NCBI GenBank assembly: GCA_020199995.1 | Contig: JAIVJM010000230.1 | Coordinates: 1-38,320 of the forward strand | Length of the DNA: 38,320 nucleotides | Source of the DNA: Acidobacteriota bacterium | Lineage (GTDB): Bacteria > Acidobacteriota > Blastocatellia > Pyrinomonadales > Pyrinomonadaceae | Reading direction: 5' to 3' | Part shown: one piece after another, positions 33,671 through 38,320 of the stretch | How positions within the stretch are numbered: the stretch's first letter is position 1 | Layout: every line of letters starts with the position of its first letter | Notes under the pieces: model-generated | What the model was told of the DNA's origin: nothing | The model's input: the letters and a program-made list of their open reading frames with translations, nothing else | The model's database searches: none | Program-made: the position numbers and the translations under genes

Positions 33671-34240
33671 CCGCCCCACCCAGTTCGCGATGTTCTTACC
33701 AAAGCCGCTCTTAACCTGTGAGTTGAATCTGACCTTGTCGTTATCACCCAGTTTTTTGAGCCTCGTTTTGGCCCAGTCTCCCGTGGGAACCATGACGGCT
33801 TCCTGATACATCTTGAATTTCTTCTGCTTGTTAAATTGCAGACAGCGCTCCCACGCATCGCGAAAGCGGTTAGGCCACTTGCCGGGGGAGCAGTTTCTCT
33901 TGTGCCAGATATACTCCTCAGTCCACAGCCACCCTTGGCGCTTCAGCGCGAGAATAAGTTCGAGCACATAAGTATGTCTCTCACCATCAACGGCTTTCTC
34001 TTTGATGTTAAGAATGAACGTCCCTTCATCCTTCAGAACTCGCTTCAGTTCCGTGGAGATAGGTAAAAACCACTCGACGTATTTGTCCGGATGGATGCCC
34101 CCGTAGGTATTCTTTCGGCTGTCGGCGTAAGGCGGTGACGTAACGATTAAATCAACGCAGGCGTCCGGCAGCGTCGCCAGCACTTCGAGACAATCGCCGT
34201 GATGAAGCTTGTCCAACATGCCCGTCAACTGGGAACTCAC
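33644..34240 (-). CDS. DNA methyltransferase (beta-class N4-C/N6-A), truncated at the C-terminus
   Basis: 198 residues. Motif IV TSPPYAD is near residue 34, after MLDKLHHGDCLEVLATLPDAC, and the target region contains WTEEYIWHKRNCSPGKWPNRF. In beta-class enzymes the SAM-binding motif (FxGSGT) follows at the C-terminus; here the protein ends NWVGRDIASLSFR with no such motif, so 80-100 residues appear missing and the enzyme should be inactive. No matching sequence is seen in the 17 nt before the nuclease. First gene of the cluster. Either a decayed restriction-modification system or an assembly loss. Confidence 0.8.
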   Translation of the reverse strand: MSSQLTGMLDKLHHGDCLEVLATLPDACVDLIVTSPPYADSRKNTYGGIHPDKYVEWFLPISTELKRVLKDEGTFILNIKEKAVDGERHTYVLELILALKRQGWLWTEEYIWHKRNCSPGKWPNRFRDAWERCLQFNKQKKFKMYQEAVMVPTGDWAKTRLKKLGDNDKVRFNSQVKSGFGKNIANWVGRDIASLSFR

Positions 34241-34365
34241 TTAATTTCACCCGTCGGAATTTATGAACCGGCAGGGCAAGGATAGCAGCATGCAAACTCG
34301 GCCTTCAAGTTTCTTAGAAAAACCCATCGGCGACGCCCGCGCGCCGTGGCTTACGCGATGCACGC

Positions 34366-35163
34366 TTAGTCTTTCTTGTCCTTGCCAAACTCAGGCGCGC
34401 GCTTCTGCATGAAGGCCGCGACGCCTTCGAGGAAGTCGGGGGAGTGGAAGCACTCGTTCTGCCCTTCGGCCTCGAATTCGAGGGCGGCGGCGAGTTCCGA
34501 CTGCTCCCCGCGGCTGAGTGCGCCTTTGATGCGCGCGAGGGCGGGCTGCGGCGAGGCGGCGAGGCGCGCGGCCAGCTCGTCTACGGTCGCATCCAGCTCC
34601 GTGTGCGGCACGACGCGGTTGACGAGGCCGAGGCTGTGCGCCTCCTCAGCCGTGATGGTCGCCCCCGAGGCCATCAGCTCAAAGGCGCGCGCGGAGCCGA
34701 CGAGGCGCGGGAGGAAGTAGGTACTGCCGCCGTCGGGCATGAGGCCGATGCGGACGAAGCTCTGGCTGAAGGAGGCCGAGTCGGAGGCGACGCGGATGTC
34801 GGAGGCGAGCACGTAGCTGAAGCCGATGCCGACCGCCGCGCCGTGGACGCGCGCGATGACGGGCTTGCCGAGTGCGCGCATCATCAGAATCGGCGGGTTG
34901 ATCAGCTCGCGGACCGAGGCGGCCACGTCGAGGCTGTGGATGTCGGCGGGGTTGATGGCCGAGAGGTCGAGCCCCGCGCAGAAGGAGTCGCCCGCGCCCG
35001 TGATGACGAGGACGCGGCTTTCGTCTTCGGCGGACTCCCTGACGGCTTCGGCGAACTCGGCGAACATCTCGAAGTCCACGGCGTTGCGCCGCTCGGGACG
35101 GTTGAAGGTGATGCACTTGACGCCGCGCTCCAGCGTGACGAGAAGTTTTTTATCAGTGCTCAT
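34366..35163 (-). CDS. Enoyl-CoA hydratase/isomerase family protein, PaaG-like
   Basis: Crotonase-fold protein of 265 residues. Oxyanion-hole segments: SFCAGLDLSAI near 60-70 and HGAAVGIGFSY near 107-117. At the two classical catalytic Glu positions it has Ser116 and Asp144 (LMPDGGSTYFLPRLVG), a pattern like the isomerase PaaG, which uses Asp, rather than hydratases. A role in fatty or aromatic acyl-CoA isomerisation is the best guess; the substrate is not shown. Ends QKRAPEFGKDKKD, typical of the group. Downstream of the partner gene of the MNIO operon, across a repeat element. Confidence 0.85.
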   Translation of the reverse strand: MSTDKKLLVTLERGVKCITFNRPERRNAVDFEMFAEFAEAVRESAEDESRVLVITGAGDSFCAGLDLSAINPADIHSLDVAASVRELINPPILMMRALGKPVIARVHGAAVGIGFSYVLASDIRVASDSASFSQSFVRIGLMPDGGSTYFLPRLVGSARAFELMASGATITAEEAHSLGLVNRVVPHTELDATVDELAARLAASPQPALARIKGALSRGEQSELAAALEFEAEGQNECFHSPDFLEGVAAFMQKRAPEFGKDKKD

Positions 35164-35187
35164 GTCGTTGTCGTCGGGAAGTAGGAG

Positions 35188-35236
35188 ATTTAAGATTTCA
35201 AATCTGGAATTTCAAATCTGAAAACTGAAAAACTGT
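35188..35236. repeat. Period-7 repeat element 10 (MNIO partner gene-crotonase gap)
   Basis: Units AGATTTA, AGATTTC, AAATCTG, GAATTTC, AAATCTG and AAAACTG follow each other at period 7. AGATTT (35194-35199) and AAATCT form a small palindrome. The theme matches the element at 1936-2085 (AAATCTG plus a nearby ACTG). It fills most of the gap. Confidence 0.65.
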
Positions 35237-35238
35237 TC

Positions 35239-35856
35239 TCAGCTCTGGCCCTTCTTAAAGATTGACGGCGCGGCGAAGACGGCGTAGCGCACCGTGCCGC
35301 GACGGACGGGCCGCCACCAGACGGCGACGGTCGAGCGGCGCGCGACGATTGGCGTCTTTTCTTTGCGCGCCACGCTGCGGACGAGACGGCTGATGTCGTG
35401 GCGAAAGTATCGCGCCACCCAGCGGCGCGAAGGGTCCGAGGCCTTCAGGCGAGCCCGCTCGAAGCGCAACAAGTCCAGTATCCAGCCCGACCCTACCCGC
35501 TCCTCGCGCAGATGCTCTTCGAGGTATCTGGCGAACTCCAGCGCGTCGCCGAGGTACTGCGTGTGACCGTCGTAGTCGCGCGTCGCGGCGAAGCGTCGGA
35601 AGTGTGTGGTGAAGCGATCCGACAGCACGCGGCGTATCAGCGGCAGAAGCTTGCCGACCCCGAGCAGCCGTTTATTGAGCAGCGAGTCAGCGAACATATT
35701 GAGCTGCGAAGACGGGAGCCGCGCCATGTGCCGCGCCTCCTCAGCCGTGAGCCCAAGATCACGGCCCACCTTGAGCGGGTCAACGAAGAAGCGCTCGCGC
35801 AACTCCCCATCGGTGTAGAGGCGGGCCAGAAGTTGTTGTACCTCGGCTAAGCCCAA
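35239..35856 (-). CDS. Partner protein of the DUF692 enzyme (HvfC/BufC-like role inferred)
   Basis: 205 residues from TTG 35856 (GLAEVQQLLARLYTDGELRERF). The first half, with ARLYTDGELRERFFVDPLKVG, LGLTAEEARHMARL and QLNMFADSLLNKR, resembles the accessory domain found fused to or next to DUF692 enzymes; the second half is basic, ending with VRYAVFAAPSIFKKGQS. The start overlaps the last 10 nt of the DUF692 gene, so translation is coupled. It may present the substrate to the enzyme, as partners do in other MNIO systems; this is inference. An in-frame ATG far upstream lies inside the DUF692 gene and is not used. Confidence 0.7.
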   Translation of the reverse strand: MGLAEVQQLLARLYTDGELRERFFVDPLKVGRDLGLTAEEARHMARLPSSQLNMFADSLLNKRLLGVGKLLPLIRRVLSDRFTTHFRRFAATRDYDGHTQYLGDALEFARYLEEHLREERVGSGWILDLLRFERARLKASDPSRRWVARYFRHDISRLVRSVARKEKTPIVARRSTVAVWWRPVRRGTVRYAVFAAPSIFKKGQS

Positions 35857-36701
35857 CGCCCGTGAAGCCTCCCGATTGCGCGCGCGCGCGCGAGTTCCAA
35901 CAGTATTTCGTCGAAGGGGGGCAGGTTCTCGTCGCGCTCCAGCACCGCGCCTTTGACGGGCGCGCGCCTCAGCACTTCGTCCATCACTTGCCACACCTCT
36001 GGAGGAGTTGGGTGCGAATGGCTGTCTATCAGGAAGCCATCATGCCTGTGGCCGCCGACGAAGTGAAGCTGGACGATGCGCTCCAACGGTAATTTTTGGA
36101 GGAAGGCGTGCCAGTCGTATTTGTGATTAATGGAATTGATGTGCAGGTTCGTGATGTCGAGCAGGAGGCCGCACCCGGTCCGCGCGAGCACTTCGTCGAG
36201 GAACTCCGCTTCGTCCCAGTGGCCGCCCGGCACGCTCAGCGCGTATGTGATGTTCTCCAGAATGAGCGGCGCATCAATCAACTCCCGCACCGTCGCGACG
36301 TTGCGCGCGAAGACTTCGACGGCCTCGGCGCTAAACGTCGTCGGCGAGAGGTGGCCGATATCTATTCCGCCCGCGCGCGTGAAGGCGACGTGCTCGCTCC
36401 ACCACGGCGGGTCGAGGCGGCGGACGAGCCGCGCCAGTTTCTTCAGGTAATTCCGGTCAACGCCGTCGGCGCTCCCGAGCGACAGATTGAGCGCGTGAGG
36501 GACGAGCGTGAAGTGCTCGGCCAGCAACTCCAGCTCGCGCTCCTTCTCGGGCGGCGCGTCGAGGTAGTGATCCGCCGTAATCTCAAGGAAGCTGATCTCG
36601 TCCCGGTGAAGGAAAATGTCGCCGCGAAACGGCTCGCGGAACCCGAGCCCGACGCCGAGGACGGGCACGTTCGAGAAGATGGCCTCAGCTCCCACAGCCA
36701 C
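35847..36701 (-). CDS. DUF692 multinuclear non-heme iron enzyme (MNIO)
   Basis: TIM-barrel oxidative enzyme family that acts on cysteine residues of peptide substrates (MbnB, TglH and BufB are characterised members). 284 residues as placed. Conserved metal-binding segments are visible: EITADHYLD, PPWWSEHVAFTRAGG, LILENITYAL, LLLDITNLHINSINHKYD, VQLHFVGGHRHDG, IDSHSHPTPPEVW and VLERDENLPPF. I place the start at GTG 36701, which has GGAGG at 8-nt spacing; GTG at 36695 or 36668 is also possible. It overlaps the Cys-rich tail of the preceding gene by 11-17 nt and the next gene by 10 nt, so all three are coupled. The tail is the obvious candidate substrate. Confidence 0.88.
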   Translation of the reverse strand: MAVGAEAIFSNVPVLGVGLGFREPFRGDIFLHRDEISFLEITADHYLDAPPEKERELELLAEHFTLVPHALNLSLGSADGVDRNYLKKLARLVRRLDPPWWSEHVAFTRAGGIDIGHLSPTTFSAEAVEVFARNVATVRELIDAPLILENITYALSVPGGHWDEAEFLDEVLARTGCGLLLDITNLHINSINHKYDWHAFLQKLPLERIVQLHFVGGHRHDGFLIDSHSHPTPPEVWQVMDEVLRRAPVKGAVLERDENLPPFDEILLELARARAIGRLHGRWA

Positions 36702-37755
36702 CGCAGCCACCTCCGCAACTACTCCCGCCGCTGCAACTGCTGCCGCTGCTGCAACTGCTGCCGCTGCTATCGCTGCCGCCGCTGCTGCTGTCGCTGCCGC
36801 TCGAAGCGCTATCCGACGACGAGCCACATGACGAACCGCATCCCGTACTGCTCGACGACCCGGAGTCGCCGCCGTTACTGAGCGCGGCGCGTCGGAACGG
36901 CTGCTGGTAAAAATCGTAAGGCGTCCCCGCCAAAGCTCCGACGCCGAAGAGTCCGACGATCAGAGGGAGCGTCGGGTCGAAGGCGTAGGCGCTCTGTGCC
37001 GCCGCCTCGCCCTCGACAGTCGGCCTCGGTGAAGGCGGCGTGAGCGTCGCATACTTCAGCCGGTCGAACGCGAGATGCAGTCGTTCGAGGTAGGCGCGAC
37101 CACGTCGGCTGAGACGCGGCAGGCGGCAGATTTTGAACAGAAAGAAGAGACCGACGGCCCCCAGAATGACGAGGAAGAGGACGTTGAAGCGCCCGCGCGA
37201 GAAGGCGACGAGGGTTTTGTAAGCGCCCAGCCCGAAGATGAGAAGCGCGCCGCACTGGAGAATCAGGCGCGCGCCCCGGCTGGTTTCGGGCGTCTTCAGA
37301 AGATGCTCCCGCCCGAGGTGTTGTTCGTACGCGCCGCAGAAAGAGGTGAGATGCGAGGAGAGGCCGCCCTGACGGAAAATCTGTGTCGTCGTCTGCGGCC
37401 CCGCGAACCAGTCGAGGGCGTGGCGCTCGATGGGCTTGAGCGTTTTGTGCCCCACGGTGTCGGCGGCGCGCTCGACGAGGAAGTCATTCCCCTGCTGCCT
37501 GATTTGCAGCAGACCTCTTTGCAGGAGCGCGAAGATGACGGAGCGCGCGACCTCGTTCTCGCCGCCGCGCAGGTACGCGATCTCGTGCGGGTCGGGCGAC
37601 GAAGGGATCACGGGCAGCGGCATCGAATCCGTCCAGTCGAGCCGGCGCGACGCCAGCCAACAGGCTCCCAGCGTGAGCCCGATGACAACGGCGTAGAAGA
37701 AAAGGAAAGCCGGGCCGTGCATGTCGGCAATCGGGTTGTGTGCTAACCATTCCAT
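36685..37755 (-). CDS. TIGR04222-type membrane protein with Cys/Gly/Ser-rich tail
   Basis: 356 residues. An N-terminal membrane helix (about 14-36) precedes a conserved region with YLRGGENEVARSVIFALLQRGLL, a cytosolic-looking segment, two further helices (about 165-185 and 193-213) and a final 64-residue tail (293-356). The tail is almost only Ser, Gly, Asp and Cys, with seven cysteines (306, 310, 335, 341, 347, 351, 354) in repeats of the type GSSCSS, GSSCSG and GSSCGG. I recall TIGR04222 as a family with such tails beside DUF692 genes; the tail would then be a modified substrate. ATG 37755 has GAGGAG upstream. It is first in the operon. Confidence 0.82.
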   Translation of the reverse strand: MEWLAHNPIADMHGPAFLFFYAVVIGLTLGACWLASRRLDWTDSMPLPVIPSSPDPHEIAYLRGGENEVARSVIFALLQRGLLQIRQQGNDFLVERAADTVGHKTLKPIERHALDWFAGPQTTTQIFRQGGLSSHLTSFCGAYEQHLGREHLLKTPETSRGARLILQCGALLIFGLGAYKTLVAFSRGRFNVLFLVILGAVGLFFLFKICRLPRLSRRGRAYLERLHLAFDRLKYATLTPPSPRPTVEGEAAAQSAYAFDPTLPLIVGLFGVGALAGTPYDFYQQPFRRAALSNGGDSGSSSSTGCGSSCGSSSDSASSGSDSSSGGSDSSGSSCSSGSSCSGGSSCGGGCGGCGS

Positions 37756-37853
37756 AATCTTCTCCTCTCAAACAACTATACGCACATACGCCCCACTTGA
37801 AAGCCTTGTTGCGTAGCGCGCACCAGTCGCGCGACAGTTCACAAAACTTTAAC

Positions 37854-38320
37854 CTAGTAGCCGCGCAGCTGTTCGCGGTAGCCTTCGTAGTTGCGTCGCA
37901 TCTCCGCGAGACTGTCGCCGCCGAACTTCTCGCGCATCGCGCGTGCGAGGACGAGCGCGACCATCGCCTCGCCGATGACGCCCGCCGCCGGCACCGCCGT
38001 CACGTCCGAGCGCTCGAAGGCCGCCGGCGACTCCTGCTTGGTTTCGATGTCCACCGAGCGCAAGGGGCGGCGCAGCGTCGAGATGGGCTTGAGGAAGCCG
38101 CGCACGCGCAGCTCCTCGCCGTTCGTGATGCCGCCTTCAAGCCCGCCGGCGCGGTTCGAGAGCCGCGCGAACTCCTGCGTCTCGCTGCGGTAAGTGATTT
38201 CGTCATGCACCTGCGAGCCGGGTAAAGATGCCGCCTCGACGCCCGCCCCGATGCTCACGGCCTTCACCGCCGGGATGGACATGAGGGCACGCGCCAGCCG
38301 CCCGTCGAGCTTCGCATCCC
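37854..38320 (-). CDS. aroC: Chorismate synthase (5' end beyond window)
   Basis: Last shikimate-pathway enzyme, converting EPSP to chorismate with reduced FMN. The visible C-terminal 154 or so residues read [90 protein letters not shown] and [15 protein letters not shown], matching the family closely. The frame continues off the right edge. It is upstream of the TIGR04222 operon with about 100 nt between them. Confidence 0.95.
   Translation of the reverse strand, partial: DAKLDGRLARALMSIPAVKAVSIGAGVEAASLPGSQVHDEITYRSETQEFARLSNRAGGLEGGITNGEELRVRGFLKPISTLRRPLRSVDIETKQESPAAFERSDVTAVPAAGVIGEAMVALVLARAMREKFGGDSLAEMRRNYEGYREQLRGY

Noticed and set aside
36695-36827. An Ala-rich N-terminal extension of the DUF692 protein
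   Set aside because: It is the out-of-frame reading of the Ser/Gly/Cys-codon repeats of the upstream membrane protein; the enzyme fold begins after it and a ribosome site supports a start near 36701.
36690-36835. Trinucleotide (CTG-like) repeat array as an independent element
   Set aside because: It is explained as the Ser, Gly and Cys codons of the membrane-protein tail.

Overview
The window is about 38 kb of GC-rich bacterial chromosome, probably from an Acidobacteriota member of class Blastocatellia. That placement is inferred from the mix of genes: a rpsF-rpsR-rplI-dnaB block, def-fmt-rsmB beside an Asn-rich/PASTA-type membrane gene and rpe, a DUF4236 protein, and a TIGR04222/DUF692 pair. 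No 16S gene is present to confirm it. Nearly every gene lies on the minus strand; the one clear exception is a tonB-like gene at 8741-9547.

In minus-strand transcription order, starting from the right edge, the layout is as follows. (1) The end of aroC. (2) A three-gene overlapping operon: a TIGR04222 membrane protein with a Cys/Gly/Ser tail, a DUF692 (MNIO) enzyme and a partner protein. (3) A PaaG-like crotonase. (4) An AT-rich island, 31.5-34.3 kb, holding a decayed restriction-modification cluster. (5) A DUF4236-TPR protein, def, a broken rocA, a PepSY-like protein, fmt, rsmB, a frameshifted Asn-rich protein and rpe. (6) A BamD-like protein, a four-helix membrane protein, a long TPR protein and a CAP-domain protein. 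(7) ispE, tRNA-Gln, prs, rplY, pth, rpsF, rpsR, rplI, an intein-containing and disrupted dnaB, and alr. (8) After tonB on the other strand: gdh, a UGA-containing arsC-like gene, radA, a degenerate SDR, a PIN-TRAM protein, ispD, ispF, a pyrimidine nucleoside phosphorylase and a BMP-type nucleoside-binding lipoprotein cut by the left edge.

Most content is core metabolism and information processing: isoprenoid precursors (IspD, IspF, IspE), PRPP, translation, replication, repair, wall D-alanine, N-formylmethionine handling and nucleoside salvage. Three things stand out. First, an ArsC-family gene has an in-frame UGA exactly at the catalytic cysteine, with a SECIS-compatible hairpin just downstream, so it is probably a selenoprotein. 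Second, an MNIO enzyme is translationally coupled to a membrane protein with a seven-cysteine tail, which looks like a RiPP-style cysteine-modification system on a membrane-anchored substrate. Third, ten intergenic regions are filled with self-complementary repeats of period 7, each with its own heptamer theme, often running right up to a start codon that lacks a Shine-Dalgarno sequence.

Several normally intact genes (dnaB, rocA, the Asn-rich gene, gdh 5' end, the methyltransferase) are interrupted by out-of-frame internal deletions or single-base shifts. This may be biology or assembly error, and it should be settled from reads before conclusions are drawn about gene loss.
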